A stretch of DNA of 64,000 nt, taken from contig OX485803.1 of the NCBI GenBank assembly GCA_950295325.1, positions 15,376,001 to 15,440,000 of the forward strand. The letters are read 5' to 3'. Both the position numbers and the translations under genes were made by a program. The notes beneath the pieces are model-generated. The model was not told the origin of the DNA and ran no database searches. It saw only the letters and a program-made list of their open reading frames with translations. This DNA comes from Polytrichum commune. Lineage: Eukaryota > Streptophyta > Polytrichopsida > Polytrichales > Polytrichaceae. Positions 31,287-42,010 of this stretch are shown here, piece by piece; the first letter of the stretch is position 1; every line of letters starts with the position of its first letter.

Positions 31287-32732
31287 GGCCAGGGATTCGT
31301 GGCACTCAAGTAAAGTCATCCGGTAACAAAAATCGGACGAGTCCATCAAGAAGCATGTAAGTTGACATCCAAGTTGGCATGTAAGACCTATTTCCTCCCT
31401 CATAGCTATTGCGAACTACTAGCTATTTTGTAAATACAATTAGTTGGCAAGGGGCAATGATGTGGCCTTAGATGCTCTAAGCTTATTTTCTAACCTCCCA
31501 TGAATTTTTTCCAAGGCCATGATGTGGCTTTGAATTCCACATGGTTGTTTTGATAAACATCACAAGATATCAACGTTGCAACATATAATTATGATGTGTT
31601 GTCATAGACATTTTTTGGTTATTAATTCATTTATTATGTACGGATGTGATTGTTGAACATTTGTAATATGTTAATAATATATATCACCTTATGGTAAATT
31701 GGTGAACTCAAAAAATAAATTCAATAATATAAATTTTATAAATTTTATTATAAATTTTAAAATAATTAATACACACCATGTGATTTTTAAGATAATACAA
31801 TATGTGACGAGGATAAAATATTACAATAATTCAGACAAGCTATAGTCAAAAACTTATGATTTTCTGAGTATACCCCATCCATAATGTTGTCCCACAAGTC
31901 TAATTCCAAATAACATATCATTTATTTATACCTCATTATATTACCTAAAAAATAAGATTGTTTTTATATAATATTTTTGTTGTATATTTTATATTCTATC
32001 TTCATTGTTTCATTTTGGTTATGTTATGAATACTTATACTAATCTATCATTATAATGGCAAAGATAATTTTAAATGGTAAGTCACAATATTATAACTTCA
32101 ACGTTAATGAGGATTTTGTAATGTTTTTGATCTCCAAGTTAATTATGTGCTTCATTGATGGTTTCACTTCCGAAATGAAATCCCAATCAATTGCTTATTT
32201 GCTAATTGGAAGTGCACATATATATTGGATTTTAGACCTTGAAGGTGAAATGCACTCGATATGGGATTTGTAGTCAAGTGGCCTTCAAGAATGCAAGGGC
32301 AATTTTTATTTTTATTTTTAAAGTTAGGCGGGATGGGCAACAATTTTTGGTCGGGTTCAAAAATTTCTTTAGAAGATTGCCCCAACCCGAATCTAACACC
32401 CCCGAAAGTTCATGAGGGGGTATTTAACGTCCGCCCATATTAATTTCTTTAAAATAACCGGACTAGTAATGATAGGTTGGCAACGCATGATGCATTCACT
32501 TGCATCTATATGAGGCATATTTTTTATTTTTTTATGTCTAACCCCCTTTGTGTTATTGCCTTAAGTATTGAATTAGAGTAGGATAGTTTAGAACTACTAA
32601 AACTTGGTTTTTTTAAAACCCTTGAGACAAGGAGCCGACGACGTAAGGTAGTATCTTAAGTGATTCATCTCATCTGCAAAGATGAATGAACTCTCACTAA
32701 TGAAAATACGTGAGTGCCACGAATCCCCGGCC
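31287..32732 (+). mobile_element. 1.45-kb TIR transposon, right copy flanking FRO
   Basis: Inner end GGCCAGGGATTCGTGGCACTC, outer end GAGTGCCACGAATCCCCGGCC. It is the inverted counterpart of 24313-25763, with the same order of landmarks, including the 72-aa frame (here 32055-32273, plus strand). The two arms differ most in an AT-rich stretch near 31690-31770, where the left arm has an expanded AAT/ATT palindrome near 25297-25325. Confidence 0.8.
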
Positions 32733-33800
32733 AGTCTATGTATCCTTAGACGACGTCGTATAATATACCATATGTAGAGGGCAAGAGTATATACATTGTA
32801 GCATGTAGGCATATATGTAAATTGTAAAAGTTGCATGTCATGTTGACGTAGAGGAAGATATTGCATTCTTACTTGTAGTAGTTGAAAGGAGAGGAACGCT
32901 CCCAAAAATTCATTGAAATCATAGCAAATAAAAAGTGAGATGTACATCATGTAGAATGTATTCATGTGTGCATAAAATAATTTTGCGGGTAGTTAAATCA
33001 AACTATAACCATTGGCAGTGGAGATCAAGGCACATAGTCAAAATAAGTTGATCAAAATTAAGTGGGCAGTGAGGCACCCAAGTATTGTGCTCAATTCAAG
33101 TGGGAAGAGATAATATCTTGGCAAATATGATGTTCGCCCAAGTCCAAATATTGTTATTATGATGTTGCAACCTTTGTGTGAGACTCCAAAGCGTCGCAAT
33201 CCCCCACATTTTCTATTAGTGTGCATTGCTTGTTGTTGGTGTTGTGCTCTCAATGTGCTTTCTACTTGCTAGTTAATTTAGGGTTTGTGGAGAGGAGGGC
33301 AACATGTGGCTTGTATGCATTTTATTTTTTTTGTGAATTATGAGAGGGGCCTTGAGAGTTAGCCGAAGCTTGAGAACGCCCAAGTTTACAATTGATGCTA
33401 CTATGATGAAACATGTCAGAAAAGAATTGTGGCTAAAGCATATGCCCAAGTACTCGAGGTACCTTCATGTGTTTCTTTGATGATTTTGGTTTAGCCACAT
33501 GGTCTCTCTTTGTGTGTGTGTGTGGGGGGGGGGGGGGATGATGTATGTGTCTATGGGGGAAATAAAATGCCAAGAATCTTTCTCTCTCTCCATGGGGGAA
33601 ATGAGATGCCCAAGTTTTTTTTTCTTTCTCCCTCTCTCTAGGGAATAACAAAATACCAAAGCTTGTGATGAGCTCCTCTTAGGGTGGAGTTATTGTTGGG
33701 GTTGTTTTCCCTTTATTGTTCTAATTTTTTGATCTATGGATTGCAATTAGAGTCTAAGATTTGGATATGTTTGAAAGGAAACTCATGAAATTGCTTATCA
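32733..33800. other. Intergenic block with low-complexity tracts
   Basis: No gene seen. A TG run followed by a G run lies at 33511-33537, and pyrimidine-rich CTCTCT stretches lie around 33580-33640. The open frames here arise from these simple sequences. Confidence 0.5.
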
Positions 33801-34020
33801 TTGATGCCAATGATCCCTTGTCATTAGTTTTGGAAAGAAATAAAGCTTATCATTCTCCATTTGTGTGCCAACAATGTTGACATGTTCAATTTGTGCCAAC
33901 ATGGCAATCTCATGTTCAAGTTGCATGAAAGCTTGCTTGGCCTTGCTTCCATGGTTTGTGAGTGGGACTTCTTTATTGCAAACCACACTCTTTTGTTGCC
34001 TCGTCCTTCAAATTTGACCA
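33801..34020 (-). pseudogene. MAPKKK kinase-domain fragment
   Basis: The minus-strand frame reads KEVPLTNHGSKAKQ, then QLEHEIAMLAQIEHVNIV and DKLYFFPKLMTR. This follows the beta3 / alphaC / beta4-beta5 region of plant MEKK-type MAP kinase kinase kinases (known pattern: KEV...GS...QLE.EI.LL...H.NIV, then LYIFLE). The lysine of KEV would be the ATP-binding lysine. A one-base shift near 33970 separates it from the preceding VWFAIK stretch in another frame, and a few residues are missing after NIV. Nothing of the rest of the kinase is present. Confidence 0.65.
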
Positions 34021-35950
34021 AATAACCCATTGCCAAGTAGCCCAAATTTTGACCACGAGCTACGAGGAGGACTTTTGAGTGCCACTTTTGATTTCACCCT
34101 ATCCAAATCTATCAATATAGATGATAACACCATATATCAAAATTAAGTCATGACAAATTGATAATGTAATTCTCAAGGGTTTAGTGTAAAAAAATGTGAC
34201 AATTAAAGAATTATGAGGCACTCAATTGTTTGTTTCTTGAATGTTGTCATGTATAGCATAGCTTCCTTTAAAAGACACTTGCATACCTCAATAGATTATC
34301 ATTAGTAATTGAGCAATATGCATTTGCATTTGCATAATCAAAACACGAGAAATTGACACATGATTGTCCATGCCTACTAGATTATCTCGGAAATAAGGCA
34401 TTTGAAGGGAGTTAGTAACAAGATATATTTGTTGATGGCTACAATGAGAATGTATAAATATTCCAATCAATTGTTGCAAATGTGTGTTGCAAAATTCATG
34501 TATCTACTAGAGTTTGTAGTAGGACTTGTAGTCCCCCCCCCCCCCACCCCCCCCCGAGCTCCTTCCATGTTAGCGTGTAAATGAAACATTAATAGGCTAC
34601 ATCATACAAGATGCACCTCCAAATACCATATAGTTGTGGCTCTTGTAAGGATAATTGTAATGTGCTCGTGTCTTAAGCTAGGGAATTACAATCAAATTCT
34701 TATATGTACACATGAGAAGGAACTTAACTTTTGACAATTATCTTCCAATACTAAACGTATATAATATCCTTTGTTTTGTCAAACTTAATTCTCCAAAATT
34801 ATACTGTTTAAAAAGAACCATCAATGAAATATCCAAGACTTACCCACAGTAATTTATCTTAGTAATTCCTATGAGTTCATATAAGTACAAAATAACAATT
34901 ATCCACTGAGAATTGATATTGCAAATTGAGCAGGGTTAGTGGAAACATTCAACGCGTCACTCAAAATGTCCATTCAATACGAATATAGATTATCAAGAGG
35001 GACCACCTCAAACATGAGGCAATGTCTTTGTCCCTCCACCGTCTTCTGCAACCCATCATCTCCACCTCATGTTCACATCTGAATTTTGTAGCTTTGATCG
35101 AGGGCGAAGTGTCTTTCATTCACGCCAACCTCCGGCTGGGCTCTATCTCTCACACACACACACACTCAAAAGCATTAGAAAATAGACGATGAACGATCCT
35201 CACATATCAAACAGACTATGGATCATTAGACTTAGCTTCCACAAACATTTTTGTTGTTGTTTCCAAGTGTGCAAAAGAATCTCCTTTTCTACTAGAAAAT
35301 GTCAACATACCAATCAAAAGTAGTGCTTTGAGTGGTATGGTATCAACATGGCCTTAGTACCTAAAGATAAGTGTACAACTAAAGCTTTGCATACCACCCA
35401 CATATAGATAGTATCTCCGCTCACCACTAACCTTTAAAAAGAACAAACAAATCGAGAATATTTCTAGGGCCAAGATGAACCAAGAAGACATACCCACTTG
35501 AATGGGAGGCGGGACCCCTCAAGTGCACCACACCTCCACGTCACTTAATTTAAAATTTGTGTGAAGATTAGTCATAGGTTGCATATGTGTGGGTTCCGTG
35601 AAAGGTTCCGAGTATGAGTTGTTTGTAGCCACGAAAACTATAAACATCTTCTTGGAACAAACACTCTAATCACTCCGGTCTTCAAAAGGTTGGAGTTCTT
35701 CTTCTTCTTCTTCTTCTTCTTGCATATGTGAGGTCAAACGCAATTTCATGAGTTTGGTGCATGTGACATTGCTCTTATTCGGATCGAGTTTCATGGGGAG
35801 AATGAAAATGTGGTCAATCGTCTTCAAACTCATAGTTATATGGTATCAACAAATTTGACTGCAAAATTGAAACCACAACCCTACGATTTAGTGGAGGGGA
35901 ATCTCATTGAAGTGTATTAGTAATTGACTTGCACAAGTAAGAGTTTCATG
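34021..35950. other. Intergenic block, nothing recognisable
   Basis: No gene seen. Contains a C-rich run at 34533-34554, a CA microsatellite near 35151-35166 and a TTC microsatellite at 35696-35721. Confidence 0.5.
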
Positions 35951-35964
35951 ATACCTACCATGGA

Positions 35965-36086
35965 GCCCACCCACCGCAAGGTAGGCAATAAACCTCACCC
36001 TGCAGTAAAAGGATTTGTGAGCACGGTAAAGCCAACATGCTCAAACTTGCGTCGGATTGCTTGACAGTGGTTTTCCTTTTCTTTTC
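35965..36086 (+). mobile_element. SINE (122 bp) with 14-bp target duplication
   Basis: Flanked by the perfect 14-base repeat ATACCTACCATGGA at 35951-35964 and 36087-36100. It starts GCCCACCCACCGCAAGGTAG and ends TTTTCCTTTTCTTTTC. Its order of motifs (GCCCACC, AGGNAGGCA, ATAAACC, CTGCA, a G-rich middle, a TTGC/ATTC stretch, pyrimidine tail) follows the 3' untranslated end of the retroelement at 8600-8733. It is therefore either a SINE that uses that element's machinery or a severely truncated copy of a relative. Confidence 0.8.
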
Positions 36087-36291
36087 ATACCTACCATGGA
36101 GGAGGTTGAAAAACGTAGTTCATCACCTTCGATTCATGCATTTGCTTTGATTTTCTTAAGGTAATTTGAATTCAAATCAAGCTTAGAACTACGATTTAGT
36201 CTCACGGGACCCAATAGAAATGAATATGTAACCAGCTCGGAGGAGTTACGTATTCATAACACCTATTGTAGAGGGTGACATGGCCTCATTT

Positions 36292-36513
36292 AAGTATACT
36301 TGGACAAACCACTTGTCCAAAAAATAGTAAGGGATGTGCACTTGTGGGGCAAAAACATCAAATGACATCTACAAAAGCAAGACCACAACAATCATAATTT
36401 CGAATGTTTGTATTCCATGTTCGTCAACCACCGTATTAATTTGCGTAAAATTACAATCTAGTGTACATCACATAAGCGGTTGGAATTGTCCCAAATTCAC
36501 GCATAATATACTT
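36292..36513 (+). mobile_element. MITE family B, uninterrupted copy
   Basis: Begins AAGTATACTTGGACAAACCA and ends ATAATATACTTC. Its termini are imperfect inverted repeats. It serves as the empty-site reference showing where the retroelement at 6256-8733 inserted in another copy. Confidence 0.7.
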
Positions 36514-36744
36514 CAATTTTGGTTTCTACGAAGATGCTAGCTTTTGTCACTTTTGCTCTTCTAATGCACTTGTCAATGAGGCACACTTTGTGCCAAAGTG
36601 TCCCCAATATAACTTCATTAGAATTAAGTTTAATCGTTATTTGTGAATGTAATACTAGGGAGTCTCAAAACTTATTTTCAATAACAAACTGACATTAGAA
36701 TCTATCTCATGAAGGCTATTGCACTCTGCCACTCTAAGAAATTA

Positions 36745-36830
36745 GCCGATCTAACACCATCTTGATGTATTTGTAGTCTCATACGCCTTTTGGCTTCTTG
36801 GACTTTAAAATCCATTTCATTTCAACGCAA
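36745..36830 (+). repeat. Dispersed short repeat O
   Basis: Shares ACACCATC(T/C)TGATGT, CCTTTTGGCTTC, TGGA(C/T)TTTAAAAT and CATTTCA with 5385-5460, and appears inverted at 43300-43370. Function unknown. Confidence 0.5.
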
Positions 36831-37285
36831 GTGAAACGCCAAATTCCAAGCTGGCTGACGAAATGTCGCCAGGACTATGTAGCCCTTTCATTCGATGCAA
36901 TTTTGCATGAAACGAGGGGATGAAAGTCATCCAAACATGTTTGTGTGAATCGCAACTTTCCACAAGCGTTTGGCACGAAGTTGGTGCATAGATTTATGTG
37001 TAAGCTTATCTCTCATCCATCCAATGAGAATGGGTTGAAAGCGTCAAAACATTTAGGCCTAAATTCACATTAATGGGACCCAATATGACTAAATTCATCA
37101 CAATTTTGGAATAACTTTAGAATGAGAGTTCCGATGAACTTGGACCTTTCATACCATTCTTGATGCCGAGAGCAATTTAGCCCACGCCCACCAACTTATG
37201 ATCAACCACTTGTACGTAACAACTAACTTCGGCATAAAGATTTAAGAAGAAAAATATCCTTGTTGAACAACAAAAGCTGAGAAGT

Positions 37286-37450
37286 GGTCCAAGATGATCC
37301 TAAACTACTGGATGATAGTGGAGAGGTATCCAAACTGAACAGAGTGGTTGGCGGTTCGATTCATGGCCGTGAAATCGTCTATCTACTTGACGGAAAACTA
37401 GCCAAGTGGTCAAGCACCTCCTGTGTTCCACAAATGAAATGAAATAAAAA
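37286..37450 (+). mobile_element. tRNA-related SINE, second copy
   Basis: Aligns with 13788-13961 through AAACTACTGGATGATAGTGG, GAGTGGTTGGCGGTTCGATTC (B box) and CTAGCCAAGTGGTCAAGCACC, the last resembling a tRNA-Leu or tRNA-Ser D-arm region. It ends in an AAATGAAATAAAAA-type tail. No clear target duplication, so it is probably older. Confidence 0.7.
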
Positions 37451-39234
37451 ATGATTATAAAAAATTAAAATTACAAACCACAAAAAATTTGAGAAGATCC
37501 AATAGTTGCAAAGTTGAAGTGCTCAAGTTGGGGTAGTTAATGAAAATATTGTTTTTATCTAGCTTTGAATGACAACATGGACAAGGAAGTTCCATGAAGA
37601 TAGAAATCGTGATATAGAACATTTAGAACATTCATATGAGCGAAATTGAAAATCCAAATTTGATATCCATATACCTATTCCAGAGGTGGTCAAAGTTCAT
37701 TGACCGGATGATGAGTGTCTTCTTAGAATGAGCTTCGATGCTAATTGTGAAACATGTTTAGTTTGTGGTGTTGCCACTCTACTACAGATGGCCAATTTGG
37801 CAACAACAACACCCACATGCATGAAAAATTGTTTCCTTCTTCAAGTCCCCAATGACTTTTTGCAAGCTCAAACAACTTGGAGCATTATTCTCCTGCAAAT
37901 TAGAATAAAATTGAGTGATTAACATTAAATTTGAGTGCTAACAGTATGTACGGGTGGGACACTCCATAGAATTTTTGTGCACCATGTGCGGCATAGGGGT
38001 TTTTGTTTAGGGGTTATTTACTTCCAAGGCATGAATTAAAAGATTTAAAATGGCCTATTTAATTGCATCCCATTGTTACTCATACTTCCCATGCCAATGT
38101 ACTTTATTGTAGTCTATATTCTTTGTAAGTAATAAAATGCAAACACTGTTCCATACAAGGCATTGCATAGAACATTTGCTTGAATATCACATTACAAAAC
38201 ACAACGACATGTTTTCCATACATCCAATGTGCAACATGCTTACAAACAAATCATATTATCAACCCATGTATTATTTATAGTAGAAAGTAATGGCCCACAT
38301 TTTAACTTGTCTAATTTATTTGTAGCATAATTGTCTACGTTTAATTGACCCTTCACTATTTGTAATTCCTTTGTGGTTTTAATTTTAAATGAATTTAATC
38401 CTCCCTATTTTGTGCCACATGTTGTTCATAGAATGCACCAAGTGCCCCACCCAAGTACTAGTGATCACTAATCACTGACCATGACTACCACTTTTAATTT
38501 TTTCTCATTGGTTGAGAAATTATTGGCAGTCCAACATTGTTTTAGACAAGGTCACCAATAATAAGAATGACCAAATTTGAAAATGGATGAGAAAGTAACA
38601 TGAAATCCTACACATGTCAAAATAAATAATGTTCAATGCTCATCCAGACTATGTGGCAAGAGAGCCCAAATAAGTTGTCTCATCAAAAAATGAATGTGAC
38701 CGTGCTAGAAAGACTAAATTTATTTTTTAATAGAAATTTATTTTTCATAAAAAGTACTATGTGATGATCTAAGTCCACTTTACACTATTTTTAGTGACCA
38801 AGGCTTTTAAAAAGTGGTGTGAATTTCTCTTGGTCATAGTCTTCAATCCACTAACCATGACCAAGATAAATCCCCAATCATTTTCTCTCATGGCCTTGCC
38901 CATGTGTGTAAAATGACCCCAAATCCTATATGTGTAAGATAGGCATGTATAACTCAATTACATATCTTCATTAGACACCTATATTTAAGCGGTACGTGTT
39001 CAGTGTGGCTCCAAGAACGGAGACCAAAAGTACATGTGGTTGAAAGAGATTGGATTGCATGCTCAAAACCATTCTAAGCTCAATATCTAACATAATTGCA
39101 AGGGGTCCTATATAGCTATCTAATGAGCAAAAGAATATTCACTCTTATGTTGTATTAGATATGCATACGAGCTCCAAAAATTACAAGAAAGTGGATATAG
39201 CATCAAGTTATATTTGCCAACTATCTCATACTAA
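37451..39234. other. Intergenic block, old repeats
   Basis: No gene seen. About 38990-39225 is an inverted, decayed copy of family N (ATTGGATTGCATGCTCAAA, ATAATTGCAAGGGGTCC, AAATTACAAGAAAGTGG). The open frame at 37728-37922 has no recognisable domain. Confidence 0.5.
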
Positions 39235-39802
39235 GGGGTCGTTTACACCATGAACCATGAAGTCATCCCAAGACTCTCTGTAAAATATGTGATTGGTTGT
39301 TGAACTTGTCCCGGGACCACTTCAATTTACACCAAGGAAAAAAATGTCATAATGATCATGGAATTTGAGGTCCCCATAAGACATATTTTAAGGCCTACAT
39401 TATCCACTCACATGGTCCAACGGGTTTTGCAGTGGGAGAGGCAAAAGAGGTGCTTTGGTAGAAAAATACAAGGGCCCATGGCAAAGAAATATTGTAAATT
39501 TTAATGATTTTTTGGGGGGCAAGAGTAGATGAAGACAAGAGAAGACAAAAGAACGGTCAAACTTGAAATTTCTCAAAATTGCCCTTTGTTGATCATGTAT
39601 CAAAAACATCAGCACACTCACGTTTTGGTGCGTGGTCATTCCTCTTTATCCACATTCAGTTTACACCTAGTGAGGGGCCCACAGACTTTGTAAAATTGAT
39701 GTTTGAAGAAACCAGACCATGAAAGTTGGACCATGAAATCAGACCATGGGAAAAGGCCATCTTCCATGCTCCGACTTCATGGTCCAAGGTGTAAACCGGC
39801 CC
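39235..39802. mobile_element. Harbinger/Tourist-like element (568 bp, TAA target site)
   Basis: Left end GGGGTCGTTTACACCATGAA pairs with TCCAAGGTGTAAACCGGCCC at the right, and pairing continues through CCATGAAGTC. TAA direct repeats at 39232-39234 and 39803-39805. The GGGG(T/C)CG start is like the G-rich TIRs of plant Harbinger MITEs. An internal CAGTTTACACCTAG near 39657 repeats part of the end. No transposase. Confidence 0.8.
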
Positions 39803-40030
39803 TAATCTCGTGTGTCATAGCCTAGGAGAAGTGGGCTAGTCGGAGAAAAGTGACCAGTTAAGACCCACCTACCTTAGAGTGTAGGCAGTACATTCAAATG
39901 GCTTCAGACTTAAGAATTTGAATTGAAACTCTGACACCAATCCCACCAAATAGGGTCAAGGACGCCATTGAAGTTTTGAACATATAAGCATTTGAATCCT
40001 CTCTGCCATGGCAGATCCCCTCGTCATCGA

Positions 40031-40066
40031 TCGTGGCCGTCGGTAAGAAGCGATCGACGGCCACGA
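40031..40066. repeat. Perfect 12-bp GC-rich hairpin
   Basis: TCGTGGCCGTCG, a 12-base loop, then CGACGGCCACGA, the exact reverse complement. It stands out as a CpG-rich island in AT-rich surroundings and is followed by a C run at 40083-40095. Role unknown; too short to be a recognised element. Confidence 0.75.
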
Positions 40067-40129
40067 GCGGCTCGTTTAAATGCCCCCCCCCCCCCACCCA
40101 CCGAGTTCAGTCCTTGAACGTTGTGTACT

Positions 40130-41640
40130 CGGCACATTGAAGGTACGGGAGCTGCCACAATAACGACAAAATGCGAGGCCCAACCGTAAGTACTGTGGCC
40201 GCCGGAAGTGGTGGCATCATCAATACTTGTATTCCGTGCTCATGGGAACAACTTGGGAACAATGTGGGAACAAAACGCATTCTAAAAAGGTATGTGGCTT
40301 TATTGTGAGCACTTCCGAATCCCGTAACGTGTTTTAACCATTGCATCGGTTCATGAATTGTTTCATCCAATCAGCAATTGTGAATCGCGCAGATTGTCAT
40401 TTCAAGTTTCATAATTGGAGGTCATATACAACTTGGGAGTTGGCACAACAATGAGAATCAACCACCATGGGCGCTGGGAAAGTGGTGGCATCATTGATAC
40501 TTCTATTACGTGCGTGTGGGAATAATTGGGGAACAATTGGGGAACAAAAATCATTCTAAAGGTACGTGGCTCTATTGTGAGCACTTCCGAATTCAGTGTC
40601 GTTCTTAACCATTGCATCGGTTCATTTATTGTTTCATCCAGTTAACAATTGTGAATTGCGTAGATTGTCATTTCAAGTTTCATGATTGGAGGTCATATAC
40701 AACTTGGGAGTTGGCACAACAATGAGAATCAACCACCATGTGCGCCGGGAAAGTGGTGGCATCATTGATAGTTGTATTACGTGCTTGTGGGAACAACTTG
40801 GGAACAAAAAACATTCTAAAGGTATGTGGCTCTATTGTGAGCACTTCCGAATTCAGTAATGTTCTTAGCCATTGCATCGGTTCATGAATTGTTTCATCCA
40901 GTCGACAATTGTGAATCACGCAGATTGTCATTTCAAGTTTCATAATTGGAGGTCATATACAACTTGGGAGTTGGCACAACAATGAGAATCAACCACCGTG
41001 GGCGCCGGGAAAGTGGTGGCATCATCGATACTTGTATTACGTGCGTGTGGGAACAACTTGGGAACAACTGAGGGAACAAAAAGCATTCTAAAGGTATGTG
41101 GCTCTATTGTGAGCACTTCCGAATTCAGTAGCGTTCTTAGCCATTGCATCGGTTCATGAATTGTTTCATCCAGTCGACAATTGTGAATCACGCAGATTGT
41201 CATTTCAAGTTTCATAATTGGAGGTCATATACAACTTGGGAGTTGGCACAACAATGAGAATCAACCACCACGGGCGCCGGGAAAGTGGTGGCATCATCGA
41301 TAGTTGTATTACGTGCGTGTGGGAACAACTTGGGAACAAATTCATTCTAAGGTATGTGGCCCTACTGTGGGCACTTCCAAATCCAATATCGTTGTTAACC
41401 ATTGGATCAATTCATGAATTTTTTTTTCATATGGTTGATGGTTATGAATCGTGAAGATTGTCATTTCAAGTTTCACAGTTGGAGGTCATATACAAGTTGG
41501 GAGTTGGAACAATAGTGACAACTGTGAGGCCCAACCATAAGTATCAACCGTCACAATTGCTGGAAACGGTGGCATCGTCAATGTTTGTAATATGTGCTTA
41601 TGGGAATAACTTGGGAATGAACGTATCCTAAGGTTAGATA
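40130..41640 (+). repeat. Satellite-like tandem array, about six units of 260-271 bp
   Basis: Landmark TTCAAGTTTCA recurs at 40401, 40672, 40932, 41203 and 41464, giving spacings of 271, 260, 271 and 261. A diverged half-unit lies before (from about 40130) and another after (to about 41640). Long and short units alternate because an 11-base AACTTGGGAACA-type sub-repeat is duplicated in some units. Each unit can be read as a minus-strand frame (KLEMTICVIHNC, MQWLRT), which is a by-product of the repetition rather than evidence for a gene. Confidence 0.85.
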
Positions 41641-41699
41641 TATGGGTCTTAAATGGTTAAATTTCCCAACTAGCTTATAGCTCTTAGGATATGAAAAAC

Positions 41700-42010
41700 A
41701 ATGTAAGCATGACATGGTTAGCAAGTCCAATTTGCAACTGTAGTCACACATAGTATCTGGATCCTATATCAAATCCTTATCATTATCATATGATTATTGT
41801 GCTCATTAAATGGTCATATAGGTCCCCTCGATTATGTTGACAATTGAACCTAGGATGGTTATCATGTTTTGAACACACAATCCAATCTCTTTTAACACAT
41901 CTCTTTTTGGTTATTATTCTTGAAGTCACACCAAACCACGTACCACTCAAATATAGATGTCATGTCAACAAGAAAAGTAATTGAATCAAGGTTGTCCACC
42001 TTTTGAGGAT
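41700..42010 (+). repeat. Dispersed family N copy
   Basis: Shares GGTCCCCTC, AATTGAACCTA, CACACAATCCAATCTC, CTCAAATATAGATGTCATGTC and TTGAATCA with the copies at 16345-17130. No coding capacity. Confidence 0.5.

Noticed and set aside
33511-33537. TG/G run as a regulatory Z-DNA or G-quadruplex site
   Set aside because: It is one uninterrupted run in a repeat-rich region with no gene close by; nothing supports a function.
40402-41454. Repeated minus-strand frames (KLEMTICVIHNC...) that could be read as a gene family
   Set aside because: They recur because the DNA is a satellite; unit boundaries rather than codons set their limits, and indels of 11 bases break the frame between units.
40130-41640. 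CRISPR-like array
   Set aside because: The whole unit is repeated without unique spacers, and the window is eukaryotic.
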